45,649 bases of DNA from CANHEE01 sp043777755 (GTDB lineage: Bacteria > Bacteroidota > Bacteroidia > Chitinophagales > Saprospiraceae). The notes beneath the pieces were generated by a model. That model worked only from the letters and a program-made list of their open reading frames with translations, made no database searches and was not told the origin of the DNA. The number at the start of each line of letters is the position of its first letter. Within the stretch, counting starts at the first letter, position 1. The stretch lies in the NCBI GenBank assembly GCA_043777755.1, contig JAYWHK010000290.1, positions 1 to 45,649 on the forward strand. Reading direction: 5' to 3'. Shown here one piece after another: positions 26,501 to 33,755 of this stretch. Position numbers and translations under genes: made by a program.

Positions 26501-27714
26501 GTTCTTTTTCAATGGTTTATGAAGATGAAAAAGGAAATAAAAATACAATTAACAACATCAAAGATGGTGATACATTTAGCGTAAATTCAACAGAAACAAC
26601 AACTTATACTGTAAAATCTATTTCTATTGGCTCTGGTCAATGTCCTCAAAAATTAGGCAGTGTTAGAGTTGATGTGAGTAAAGTAAATCTGAAATTAAAA
26701 GCTGTTGATTATTTTGGTTTTGGCGTAAGTTGCAGTGGAAAATCAGATGGCTCAATCTCCGCAAATGCAAGCGGTGGCGTTACTCCATATCAGTTTATTT
26801 GGAGTAATGGTCAAACTGAAAAAACGCTAAATAACTTAAAATCAGGTATTTACAAAGTAACTATTACAGATGGCGCAGCTTGTAAAAGCATTGATTCCGT
26901 CTATTTAAAAGAACCTACGCCAATTATTGCGGACATCAAAGGAATTAATCCAGCTTGTGTAAGTAATCCAAAGGGTAGTATTGTTATCAACGATATTAAA
27001 GGAGGTTCTGGTGCTTATCTTTATGCCTTAGATGGTGTGAACTTCTCAAATGTAGGTATAAAACCTTTCAAAATTAATAATTTAGATGCTGGCGATTTCA
27101 AAGTAACCATAAAAGACTTGAATGAATGTAGCGTTGAAGAAAATATAAAAATCGACAAAGGAGCTTTTATTAAAGTTGATTTAGGCCCAGACCTAACTAT
27201 AGAATATGGTGATTCAGTAGTAATTACGCCTACGGCTGATTTTCAAATGAAAAATATCTCTTGGACAAATGCCAAATATTTGAGTTGCGATACTTGTCAA
27301 TTCCCTTTGGCAAAACCAAAAGTGACAACAGGTTTTAAAATTACTGTTTTCAACGAAAGTGGTTGTTCTACAACAGATGATATTTTAATTTTTGTTTTGA
27401 ATCCAAGAAATGTTTTTGTACCAAGTATTTTCAGTCCAAACTCAGATGGCTCAAACGACTTTCTTAAAGTTTTTCTTGGAAAAAATGTTATAAAAGTTAA
27501 TTTCTTCCGAGTTTATGACCGTTGGGGCAATATTGTCTATGAAGATTTAAACTTCTCTCGTGACCAAGCGAATGAAGCCACACGAGGTTGGGACGGTTTA
27601 TTCCGAGGACAACCAATGAATCCAGCTGTCTTTACGTATGGATTAGAAGTAGAGTACAACGATGGTGAAAAGCGAATGTATAAAGGTGATTTTTCTTTAA
27701 TCAACAAAGATTAA
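20581..27714 (+). CDS. Giant T9SS-exported repeat protein with SprB-like repeats and gliding-type C-terminal domain
   Basis: The ATG at 20581 gives 2377 aa with a signal peptide (MKKILSLLVFTLLLKNIIVA). The N-terminal 380 residues are Gly/Ser/Thr/Asn-rich. Longer PKD/Ig-like units follow, then about 15 units of roughly 71 residues (about 830-1900), each with a start like I.G...C.G..TTL, a core Y.WSN, and an end TVTVTD.NGC. A SprB-type repeat near residue 2050 (SDGSISANASGGVTPYQFIW) follows. The last 100 residues are the gliding-motility / T9SS type B sorting domain (VFVPSIFSPNSDGSNDF, FRVYDRWGNIVYE, RGWDG). It is probably a cell-surface adhesin or motility filament. The first arginine appears at about residue 1943, and no glutamate is found from about 384 to 1196. 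Confidence 0.93.
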   Translation: MKKILSLLVFTLLLKNIIVAQGTWTATNCGGNNPVLDYVLIDACGTQGYTEYFIFQNGSSSLSLASINLTSTSNGGSTSTNFGGNTAGTNNIVTQLNNWATGCDPFIAVTGSTTIPPGATVWGFPSSTGIGTITPAPSNLNTYCGQNIYVISGNYNSAMGFYKNADGTIGFNLGPCSTSITYSTGPAYITYGGGTVATYNTKLAGDCFPIPPVPCTPPTPPNYPCSGWNVAVYEDGPNFNLTNFKGFYTSPNDPVASSPPAPIQIGSGSFGFSTLNDGYPLTGSPSSATGYNGCPVGNDGFTLWAKKTCFPCAYYKIFVKSYDDQLIVKVDVNGDGTPEFTSPQYTFGTVVNQVVWEGFLNNNSKVDLQIMDFIPNGLDFKAEIDFLVQNITLNATNSGPICAGTSVNLNSIVSPTGINPTPALAFSWAGPNGFTANTQNTTHNPSPGGTYTVSITTPAGCTPITAQTTVALNSVAFTPIPDITACGGLTIPLAVTGTPPPSAGATYLWSGAGLSSTTSATPTATPPAPNAPNTSQISNYAVTVTQGGCSWVDNFIITTYIVPASPNLQTPITVCPGLPINLTVLSINTGAPFPLPSTSPFLPFPVVYTWTGGPGTGGFTSSGNFGPGNLPYTIQATPINTPGTYTYSLTGALTIAPTCASAPAIVTVNVQNGIGATLNTGQVCQGGTLPLTPLITTIPTPAGTWSGANVSGTNFVATALAAGAYTVTFTPTGACGTPVTTTVTVNNAPVSSQNQSGTICGGPPYTGNVTLSVDNNAAWTYNWSAGVIGSGNSVTVSQPGNYSVTLTNTATTCSIVKTFNVLATPVPTPTISGLNQLCDGGQATLSVSPAGFSTYNWAIGNGASIGSGNTLNITGANTQTIYSVTVSNAQGCTAVTTKTIDPAPALSVAYTGTPVICGTAPAVITITGAYSAYQWTSNISSTATATITTPAIYNVTVTDANGCKGTLAIDVKQVSVTPVTITGASQLCIGVPTTTLTASAGFLSYNWNYLNQTGASISVPVNGGPYTVTATDNNGCKVTDSKTVSNFPTTTPIINGNATVCQNAITPLTVTGGTFTSYQWSPPTVLGSTPTVGAGTYVVTVTDGNNCKTTATKTINTDVVANSITGVLNICAGGATTTLSSANSFNQYAWSNGTSANSISVGGGTYTLTVTNGNNCTNVSTATVNNLPVPTGTISGNSEYCAGTTLTLVTNPTFSSYQWSGGGNTGTSPSFAANGTGTYSVTVTDANNCTAIFTKNITQNPNPTPTISGSTSICPGASTTLDATNPSYSNYIWSNNATTPSIITSMVGNYTVTVTDNKGCKGEKTVTITQNASLSITIAGTPNFCPGKSTTLNAGTGFSNYLWSTNANDATTQTVTVLSAGTYFVTVSNGTCSGTASIVVSQNPKPAVTIVGDSSICKGATGTLTTDKSFSSYAWNNNGLNQSTTYTNGTTYSVTVTDALGCTNSDNITVKINDLPTPKIIGNIQICVGDSTKLETDKTYSTYSWSNNSTNPSIFANQFTTYSVSVTDINGCQGKAATNISQVAALKPTITGKKDFCEGESIDLTASAGFGKYKWSNNEKTAKITVSNGGTYIVTVSNGACTGVDSIKVVLNKKPILVMSNDTSACEGNQITLKANAGSAIYEWSTNEKNPFIQVGKTGDYKVTVTNLEGCFVTGSVKITINPKPKPIISAPNTICVGEKAVFALTEKYDKYLWSNGKTTDTIQVNDTNIYSVTVTSTDGCTAAISKSVAIKNNLNPIILGKTKFCDGGNTTLSLDGVYNTYSWSSGETTPTITLNDNAKITVTVTSTSGCQGTASIDVTKLDNPKPNIAGLLSVCSGKATTLNAGNFASYLWNDNSTNQTLSVDKAGDYSVTVTDTEGCKGKNFVKVTENQAIGSVSDTLCKNDFKTINGKKYDINNASGQEIIVKGSVGGCDSTVNIQLYFRDEISVQLESQGAVCSGNPANIKIKSTGINGSFSMVYEDEKGNKNTINNIKDGDTFSVNSTETTTYTVKSISIGSGQCPQKLGSVRVDVSKVNLKLKAVDYFGFGVSCSGKSDGSISANASGGVTPYQFIWSNGQTEKTLNNLKSGIYKVTITDGAACKSIDSVYLKEPTPIIADIKGINPACVSNPKGSIVINDIKGGSGAYLYALDGVNFSNVGIKPFKINNLDAGDFKVTIKDLNECSVEENIKIDKGAFIKVDLGPDLTIEYGDSVVITPTADFQMKNISWTNAKYLSCDTCQFPLAKPKVTTGFKITVFNESGCSTTDDILIFVLNPRNVFVPSIFSPNSDGSNDFLKVFLGKNVIKVNFFRVYDRWGNIVYEDLNFSRDQANEATRGWDGLFRGQPMNPAVFTYGLEVEYNDGEKRMYKGDFSLINKD

Positions 27715-27721
27715 GAAATAA

Positions 27722-27770
27722 ACAAAAAAACAGCCTTCAAGTATGTCAAACTTGAAGGCTGTTTTTTTGT
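27722..27770. terminator. Bidirectional terminator
   Basis: A perfect 21-bp inverted repeat (arms 27722-27742 and 27750-27770, core CAGCCTTCAAGT) has a 7-base loop and A/T outer runs. It serves both the giant protein gene and mreD. Confidence 0.9.
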
Positions 27771-27794
27771 TTATACTTTATAAAATAAATAAAT

Positions 27795-28319
27795 CTACTC
27801 TTTGGGGTCTAATAAAAACTGATACATCGTAACAAATAACATTGAAAAAATAAAGCTAAAAAAAGTACGAATTAGAATTTCAACAATATAAACAAAAGTA
27901 AATGCCTCAATAGAAAAATAAATAAACAAGTGAATCAGCATAAATACCGCAGCGTAACGCAAAAACCAAGTGACTCCTAACTTAAATTGTGTTGGGCCAC
28001 TATTCAAAGGGTAGCCACCTTTAGGCTCTAAAAAACCTAAGACATAATAACGCAAATAAGCTGAAAAAACCGATGCGCCCGCATGAATACCAGGTGAATC
28101 ATAAGCCGTATCAATACACAGTCCTAATAAAAAGCTAATACCAATACCTAAAGCCACGGGCAGTTCAGCTGGTAAAAGAAGGATAAAAATTGGATATATG
28201 AAAATATTGATATAGTTAAAACTCGCCCAGCCCAAGGCAATACGCTTAAAAATAAGCACCTGCATGAGGAAAAGCGCAATAAAACGCGTTAGATTAACTA
28301 TAATAAGATTATTGTTCAC
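27795..28319 (-). CDS. mreD: Rod shape-determining protein MreD
   Basis: This 174-aa integral membrane protein has about five hydrophobic segments and the MreD features typical of Bacteroidota, including SFLLGLCIDTAYDSPGIHAGA near residue 63. MreD works with MreC and MreB in the elongasome that directs lateral wall synthesis. The start is a GTG at 28319 that overlaps the mreC stop by 11 bases, indicating translational coupling. The usual next genes (PBP2 and RodA) are absent, because a terminator and a convergent giant gene follow directly. Confidence 0.9.
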   Translation of the reverse strand: MNNNLIIVNLTRFIALFLMQVLIFKRIALGWASFNYINIFIYPIFILLLPAELPVALGIGISFLLGLCIDTAYDSPGIHAGASVFSAYLRYYVLGFLEPKGGYPLNSGPTQFKLGVTWFLRYAAVFMLIHLFIYFSIEAFTFVYIVEILIRTFFSFIFSMLFVTMYQFLLDPKE

Positions 28320-29157
28320 TTTTTACTTCTTTTTCTAAATTTTCTTGTTCAGTTTTGAACAAATGATTGACTATATATACATACCGCAAACGACTCAGGT
28401 CTTCAAAAAGCAGGACTTGTGCTGAATAGTAATTGCTCCCAGGTGTTACTTTAAAATTTTCAACTGTCCCTATTGGAATTCCTTCTGGAAAAATATAAGA
28501 AAAACCACTTGTTTGAACGGTATCTCCGACAGCAATATCAGCGTGTTTGGGAAGTGTTTCCAAACTACTACGCAGCGGATCACCTACTTTTTTCCACATT
28601 AATGTACCAAAATAATTAGACTTTTGTAAAGATGCACTTACTTTACTTTGTTGATGCAAAATAGACATCACTTGCGAAAAATTCTCTGATACATTTTTGA
28701 CAATTCCAACAACACCTTTTCTTGTGACCACGCCCATTCCTGGTAAGATACCATGCTTAGAGCCTCGATTTAAAGTTAAGTAATTATTCGATGAACTAAT
28801 TGTATTGTTGATAACACCTGCACCAATGAAAGTGTAACGTTGTTTAATTTTACTGGAAGAGTCACGAACCAAAACTGAATCTTGTACTAAATACTCACTA
28901 AATTTGGCATTTCCCAAACGAGCGTACAAACGAGCATTTTCACTGGACAAACTGTCATTTACTGTTGATAGCTCGCCATATTTCATCAGTTTATCGTAGC
29001 GTTGGTACATTACACCCATAAATGTATTAGCAGAATACAAATAAGTAGCTTGTTGCTTTTTATTGTATTGCACCACCATATACATACAGATACTCTCCAA
29101 AACAAGAAATGTAATGAAGCCACTGTAACGCAAAATAACTGTTAAAAGATTGTACAT
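28309..29157 (-). CDS. mreC: Rod shape-determining protein MreC
   Basis: The 282-aa protein has an N-terminal membrane segment (about residues 10-30), a coiled-coil stretch around residues 55-85, and the MreC beta domain (about 105-260) with LTLNRGSKHGILPGMGVV and DTVQTSGFSYIFPEGIPIGTV. It forms a periplasmic scaffold linking MreB and the wall synthases. mreB, which normally lies directly upstream, is not here. The next upstream genes are the RloB/RloA pair, after a 280-base gap that holds a -7 box and an odd inverted repeat. Confidence 0.94.
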   Translation of the reverse strand: MYNLLTVILRYSGFITFLVLESICMYMVVQYNKKQQATYLYSANTFMGVMYQRYDKLMKYGELSTVNDSLSSENARLYARLGNAKFSEYLVQDSVLVRDSSSKIKQRYTFIGAGVINNTISSSNNYLTLNRGSKHGILPGMGVVTRKGVVGIVKNVSENFSQVMSILHQQSKVSASLQKSNYFGTLMWKKVGDPLRSSLETLPKHADIAVGDTVQTSGFSYIFPEGIPIGTVENFKVTPGSNYYSAQVLLFEDLSRLRYVYIVNHLFKTEQENLEKEVKSEQ

Positions 29158-29276
29158 AAGGTATATCGGATTTGTCCGAAATGGTTTTCAAGTGCAAATA
29201 TCTATTTTTTTACAATTATTAAAGCAGATTATACATTTTTTTTCTTTATTAACCACAAGAAATATTTTTACCTTTG

Positions 29277-29284
29277 CAAAAATA
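29277..29284 (-). promoter_or_regulatory. -7 box of mreC
   Basis: TATTTTTG on the minus strand fits TAnnTTTG and lies 120 bases upstream of mreC. A plus-strand TACCTTTG (29269-29276) abuts it, so the site could fire both ways. Confidence 0.35.
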
Positions 29285-29355
29285 CTTCTTAAAAGAACCA
29301 GATTCCTATGCTTGCACTAAGTTAGTATTGTGCTTAACATTTTCAACTTTAACAT

Positions 29356-29433
29356 ACTATGCGCCAGCGGATGGAAGGGGAAAAGGTTGAATTGTAGAAA
29401 AAAGGTGTTAAGTTGTAGGTTTTAACGCATAGT
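29356..29433. repeat. Inverted repeat with long loop beside rloB
   Basis: ACTATGCG (29356-29363) and CGCATAGT (29426-29433) are perfect inverted arms around 62 bases that include the G-rich stretch GCGGATGGAAGGGG. The right arm ends four bases before the rloB stop codon. The interior contains repeated GTTG..TTGTAG motifs. It may be a small dispersed repeat, a structured RNA, or the edge of the inserted module. Confidence 0.4.
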
Positions 29434-29437
29434 CTTA

Positions 29438-30277
29438 TCATAAATTTAGCAAACTTTTAATCAGCGCATCAACGTCGCTGTAAGGATTGCGTTCATAGAT
29501 TGGTAAGTCGGAATTTGTATATTGTTGGCGTAGCCAATTTGCATTTTCAAAAGCGGAATCATGTCTTTTGATAAGTTCATCCATCATTAAAGTCAATTCT
29601 TCGTTGTCGCTGCTTTTTTCATAGTTTGACAAGTAGTTTTTACGAATATAACCAACCAAGCACGTTTCTCCTTTGCAACCTTGCAACGCATTACATTCTA
29701 AGGATTTTTTGCCTTCTTTACATTCTGTTTGTTCAAAAATGCGATTACTTTTTTCAAAATGCAGTAAAATCCATTGCTCAAAAGAACGGTTTGAAAATGC
29801 AATATTGGTCACTTTACCATTTACTTTTTGTTGCGCTCTTTCAAAAGCCTCTTTGTGATATTTGTGTCCATTTTTATCAAAAACCGCCCAAAGTTCATCA
29901 TAAACACCTTGATCTTGCTCAATACATTGCGCCTGTGCAACATAACGCAAAGGCTGCGCTTTGATGTCTTCGTATTTTTTGCTGTCTATATCAGTTCCAT
30001 AAACGTGTTCCCAAAGTTCACGTAAAACGTCCTTTGTCTGGTTTCTTTTATTAGGGTTTTCAGACCTAAATTGACGTTTTTTTCTTGCTCCCAGTTCGCC
30101 ATTTTTAGATATAGAAATGTCATTTGGGATAGTATCACTGCTGTGTACTTCCACCTTGCTCCAAATGCCTTTTGGAATAGCGATTACTTCCGATAGCCAC
30201 TTGAAATATTGCGTTTCGGTTTTTGTGCCTTCGCAAATAATCAAAAGTAGCCGTTCAATTTGTCGTTTTCTCGCCAT
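29438..30277 (-). CDS. rloB: RloB-like protein (TOPRIM-type nuclease candidate)
   Basis: The ATG at 30277 (279 aa) overlaps the upstream rloA by 23 bases. RloB family signs are the N-terminal IICEGTKTETQYF (Glu16, Glu21), an acidic strand VFDKNGH (Asp134), and FSNRSFEQWILLHFEKS at 161-177. The fold is thought to be TOPRIM-like, so a metal-dependent nuclease acting with the RloA ATPase is likely. Two oddities are visible. The DxD of the TOPRIM site reads D134-K-N136. Four cysteines cluster at 186, 195, 201 and 206, which could bind zinc. Together with RloA this resembles two-gene ATPase plus TOPRIM defence systems such as PARIS; that link is inference. Confidence 0.85.
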   Translation of the reverse strand: MARKRQIERLLLIICEGTKTETQYFKWLSEVIAIPKGIWSKVEVHSSDTIPNDISISKNGELGARKKRQFRSENPNKRNQTKDVLRELWEHVYGTDIDSKKYEDIKAQPLRYVAQAQCIEQDQGVYDELWAVFDKNGHKYHKEAFERAQQKVNGKVTNIAFSNRSFEQWILLHFEKSNRIFEQTECKEGKKSLECNALQGCKGETCLVGYIRKNYLSNYEKSSDNEELTLMMDELIKRHDSAFENANWLRQQYTNSDLPIYERNPYSDVDALIKSLLNL

Positions 30278-31541
30278 TACCAAAGATGTATTCTATTTCT
30301 GAAATATGTGGAACTGCGCCAAATTTTCCTGCCATGTACCATTTGTCAAAAGGAACATCTTCTCGTACACCGTCAAAATCTTGTGCAGAGAAAAGTTCGG
30401 TTGCGCCTTCGGCTGTTTTTTCTGTGAACCAAATTTGGTCAGCACGCAACAAGTCTTTATCCAAAATACTTGGTTCGTGGGTCGTAAAAATCAACTGCGC
30501 ATTTTTCGGATTACTAATCGGATTTAAAAATAATTTGACCAAAAAACGAGAAACAAAAGGGTGTAGGCTGCTGTCTAATTCGTCAAAGATAATTACACTT
30601 CCTTTGTGTAACGCTTTTAAAATACAACTTCCTAAGACAAATATACGATTTGTTCCGATTGACTCTTGTCCAAATGGCAAATCAAATACTTCTCCTGTAT
30701 CTTTTTTATTATTAAATATTTTATGTTTTGAAAAAAGCCTGTCTTTACGTAACTCTTCATTTATCTCAATATCTTGAATTTGAGTGTCACAGGCTCTTAT
30801 CAAGCGAATAAGTCTTTCTCTAAGCCATTTATTTTCATCTCCCTTAATATCATCTAATAAATAATCAACAATTAATTGCTCTCGTAAAACATCAATCATT
30901 GATGTTACTGTTGGTGTTATAACTTCAATTTCTTTGAAGTATTTATAGATTGGAGATAAAAGTTTGTGATAATTTTCGGCTTTGCCAAAAATAGATAAAA
31001 GAGGTATTTTTTTATGTATATAATATTGTTTATTTTTAAGTTCTTTACCTAAATTTGCTTCATGTATATTTTCATCATCATTTTTTTTATTATCATTTGC
31101 CCTTGTAAAAATCGTTCTTTTATGCTTTTTAGGATAACTGTATAATTCTTCTTTTATTATTTCTTCTTTATCAAATGAAATTATATAATAATATTTTTCT
31201 TTTTGGTCGTCCAAAAAAATAAGTTCAAATTCACACGCTTGATTTTTGGCAATTTCATCAAATAAAAACGGATTGTAGGAAGGTACAGGCTCAAAAGTAT
31301 TAATTTTGTGTGTTTTTGTAATTATATCAACCAGAGCCTCCAACGCTAATACAACATTTGACTTCCCCGAAGCATTTGCGCCATAAATGACAGCCGCTTT
31401 CGTCAGATTAACGGTTTCGCCACTTGACAGTTGATGTTCAAAAATATTGTCGCCCTTGCTACGTGCGCTACTTGCGTACATAGAAAAGACTTGTTTCTCC
31501 CGAATAGAGCGAAAATTTGTGATTGAAAATTCTAAAATCAT
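30255..31541 (-). CDS. rloA: RloA-like AAA/ABC ATPase
   Basis: The ATG at 31541 gives 428 aa; a TTG six bases upstream is a less likely start. It is an ABC-type ATPase of the AAA_15/AAA_21 group. Walker A is GANASGKSN (54-62), the signature-like SIGTNR is at 294-299, Walker B IIFDELD is at 317-323, a D-loop SSLHP follows, and the H-loop His355 is in FTTHEPSIL. The C-terminal WYMAGKFGAVP is a known RloA trait. RloA genes were first noted inside type I restriction loci, but here no hsd genes are present. It overlaps rloB and probably forms a complex with it as an anti-phage module. A -7 box lies 33 bases upstream. Confidence 0.9.
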   Translation of the reverse strand: MILEFSITNFRSIREKQVFSMYASSARSKGDNIFEHQLSSGETVNLTKAAVIYGANASGKSNVVLALEALVDIITKTHKINTFEPVPSYNPFLFDEIAKNQACEFELIFLDDQKEKYYYIISFDKEEIIKEELYSYPKKHKRTIFTRANDNKKNDDENIHEANLGKELKNKQYYIHKKIPLLSIFGKAENYHKLLSPIYKYFKEIEVITPTVTSMIDVLREQLIVDYLLDDIKGDENKWLRERLIRLIRACDTQIQDIEINEELRKDRLFSKHKIFNNKKDTGEVFDLPFGQESIGTNRIFVLGSCILKALHKGSVIIFDELDSSLHPFVSRFLVKLFLNPISNPKNAQLIFTTHEPSILDKDLLRADQIWFTEKTAEGATELFSAQDFDGVREDVPFDKWYMAGKFGAVPHISEIEYIFGNGEKTTN

Positions 31542-31573
31542 TCCCAAATATTTATTTTTTTGTAAAATATTCG

Positions 31574-31581
31574 CAAATATA
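31574..31581 (-). promoter_or_regulatory. -7 box of the rloAB operon
   Basis: TATATTTG on the minus strand ends 33 bases upstream of the rloA ATG. It suggests the pair has its own promoter and is not read through from gatB. No clear -33 element was found. Confidence 0.4.
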
Positions 31582-31648
31582 CGGACTTTTGGGATAGTGT
31601 TGTACTTTTTGACAACTTATTTTCTTATTTCAGCCTAACTTTTCAGTC

Positions 31649-33103
31649 TTATACTGCTAAAAGTTGTGTTAAAAGAGCTGTAGATGATTTTGGTTCAGCT
31701 TTTCCCTTTGATTTCTTCATTACTTCTCCCATAAAAAAAGCAATTAAGCCTTTTTTACCTTTTTTGTATTCTGTAACTTTGTCAGGATATTGAGCAATGA
31801 CCTCACGACAGATTTTTTCAAGAAAATCGTCGTCGTTATTTTGCAAAAGATTAAGTCGTTCTGCGATTTGTAAAGCTGTTTCATCACCATTTTTGACCAA
31901 TTCTGGAAAAATACGCTGGTAGGCTATCGCATTGCTAACTTTTCCTTCTTCAATAATGCTAATAAATGTTGATAATTTTTCAAAAGGCACTTTAAAATCT
32001 TGAATATCAATGCGTTGTTCGTTCAGATAAGGACGAATTTTATTGATTAAAAGATTTGCAGCCGCTTTTTTATTGCTTGTATTTTTAGAAAAATCAATAA
32101 AATACAAAGCCATTTCTTTTTCTTCTGTAAGCGTATAAGCATCTTGAGTACTCAATCCGTATTCTTCTACGAATTTGTCAAAAAGCACTTTTGGCAATGG
32201 CGGCAAACTTGCTCTAACTTCTTCGATTCGAGCTTTTGTTATGACCACAGGAGGAAGGTCTGGTTCTGGAAAATAACGGTAATCGTTGGCATCTTCTTTA
32301 TCTCGCAAAGGCGAAGTGATGCCAGTGGAAGGATCAAAATTCAAGGTCTGACGGGTAATTTTTCCACCATTTTCAAGAATATCAATTTGTCTTTTAAATT
32401 CGTATTCGATGGCACGCTTGGCAAAACGCATGGAGTTCATGTTTTTCACTTCACAACGCTCGCCATATTCTGTTGCTCCTTTTTTACGAACAGAAATATT
32501 GCAATCGCAGCGCAACGAACCTTCTTCCATGTTGCCATCAGAAATATTCAAGTAACGAGCCAACTGACGAATTGTGTTCATAAAAGCTGCTACTTCATCA
32601 GCGGAACGAAAATCTGGTTCGCTCACAATCTCCAGTAAAGGCGTTCCTGCTCGATTAAGGTCAATGAGCGAATAATTTGGATTTTGGTCGTGAATAGACT
32701 TCCCAGCGTCTTCCTCCATGTGAATATGATGAAGGCGAATGTATTTTTTTTCACTATTTACCAAAAAATGAACACCGCCACCAATGCAAACAGGCATACG
32801 GTCTTGTGTGATTTGGTAGCCTTTTGGTAAGTCAGCATAAAAATAATTTTTTCTATCAAAATAATTTTTTTCGCTAATTTGGCAATCCAACGCCAATCCA
32901 AGACGAATGGCATATTCAACTTGTTCTTTGTTGAGTTTGGGCAAAGTGCCAGGATGTCCGAGGGAAATACTGCTTATTTGAGTATTGGGAGCTTGTCCAA
33001 AAGCAATGCTATCCGCACAAAAAGCCTTGGTTTTTGTACTCAACTGAAGGTGTGCTTCCAAGCCAATCACCACTTCGTATTGTTCGTAAATATTCTTTTC
33101 CAT
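31649..33103 (-). CDS. gatB: Aspartyl/glutamyl-tRNA(Asn/Gln) amidotransferase subunit B
   Basis: This 484-aa protein is GatB, the subunit of GatCAB that phosphorylates and amidates misacylated Glu-tRNA(Gln) or Asp-tRNA(Asn). The start YEVVIGLEAHLQLSTKTKAF is canonical. LPKGYQITQ and the cradle-domain residues follow, with DANDYRYFPEPDLPP near residue 280. The C-terminal YqeY-like tail ends with GLIAFFMGEVMKKSKGKAEP. gatA and gatC are not next to it. It follows a small lipoprotein gene after a terminator, so it probably has its own promoter. Confidence 0.97.
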   Translation of the reverse strand: MEKNIYEQYEVVIGLEAHLQLSTKTKAFCADSIAFGQAPNTQISSISLGHPGTLPKLNKEQVEYAIRLGLALDCQISEKNYFDRKNYFYADLPKGYQITQDRMPVCIGGGVHFLVNSEKKYIRLHHIHMEEDAGKSIHDQNPNYSLIDLNRAGTPLLEIVSEPDFRSADEVAAFMNTIRQLARYLNISDGNMEEGSLRCDCNISVRKKGATEYGERCEVKNMNSMRFAKRAIEYEFKRQIDILENGGKITRQTLNFDPSTGITSPLRDKEDANDYRYFPEPDLPPVVITKARIEEVRASLPPLPKVLFDKFVEEYGLSTQDAYTLTEEKEMALYFIDFSKNTSNKKAAANLLINKIRPYLNEQRIDIQDFKVPFEKLSTFISIIEEGKVSNAIAYQRIFPELVKNGDETALQIAERLNLLQNNDDDFLEKICREVIAQYPDKVTEYKKGKKGLIAFFMGEVMKKSKGKAEPKSSTALLTQLLAV

Positions 33104-33116
33104 AAAAATAAAATAA

Positions 33117-33156
33117 AAAAATGCAGTCCTAAATATTACTATAGTACTGCATTTTT
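33117..33156 (-). terminator. Terminator after the small lipoprotein gene
   Basis: AAAAATGCAGT (33117-33127) pairs with ACTGCATTTTT (33146-33156) over an 18-base loop. It lies 23 bases past the stop codon at 33179. Confidence 0.7.
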
Positions 33157-33178
33157 GAAAATATGTTACAAAAACATT

Positions 33179-33667
33179 CTATTCTCCTGGCAATTCTTGT
33201 GGCAATGTATTGATTTGAATACCTCTATCTCTCAAAACTTGAGAATAACGTTTTGCTTCTCTGACTGCATACAATACCATATCGGTTGCGCTTGTTACAT
33301 CTATTTTTGCACCTTGCAAATAAATTTCTCTTTTTTCCGCTGACATGGTATCAAGGCGGTGTTTATATTCAGTTTTGAACGAAGAGAACGCATTTTCAGC
33401 TCTGTTCAGCTCACTCAAATTTTTTCGGATACGCATAGACGTAGAATCCGTGGTTTGATTAGCGGCTTCGAGGCTACGCAATAATTCACGCATTCCTTTT
33501 TGGTATAAAACCAGAGCTGGCATTGCTTTATCGCCTTGCGCTTCAAACTTTTTTACTTCTTGAAAAATTGGGCTTGCCGCTGCAACTTCATCTTGTTTGG
33601 AAGCAAGATCTTTACAAGCGGTCAAAAGAAAGATAATTACGGTTAATGTGGAAACTAAAAATTTCAT
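33179..33667 (-). CDS. Small lipoprotein of unknown function
   Basis: The ATG at 33667 gives 162 aa with a lipoprotein signal (MKFLVSTLTVIIFLLTACKD), with the lipobox Cys at residue 19. A start further upstream would place 26 residues before the signal and is unlikely. The mature part is mostly helical, charged and without a motif I recognise, with heptad-like stretches (for example RIRKNLSELNRAENAFSSF). It probably sits at the membrane facing the periplasm. It lies 88 bases after deoC on the same strand and has its own terminator. Confidence 0.75.
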   Translation of the reverse strand: MKFLVSTLTVIIFLLTACKDLASKQDEVAAASPIFQEVKKFEAQGDKAMPALVLYQKGMRELLRSLEAANQTTDSTSMRIRKNLSELNRAENAFSSFKTEYKHRLDTMSAEKREIYLQGAKIDVTSATDMVLYAVREAKRYSQVLRDRGIQINTLPQELPGE

Positions 33668-33755
33668 GTTGAATTGAATTTTTGTTGAAAAATTTAAAAT
33701 ATTATAAAAAAATTTACAGTGTTTAGTACTAAAAAATCGTACCAAAAAATTTAAA

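Noticed and set aside
20581..27714. Many repeated DNA words such as those encoding TVTVTD, possibly a tandem DNA repeat or CRISPR-like array
   Set aside because: The repetition follows a protein repeat of about 71 residues in one open frame; DNA identity between units is low and there are no uniform spacers.
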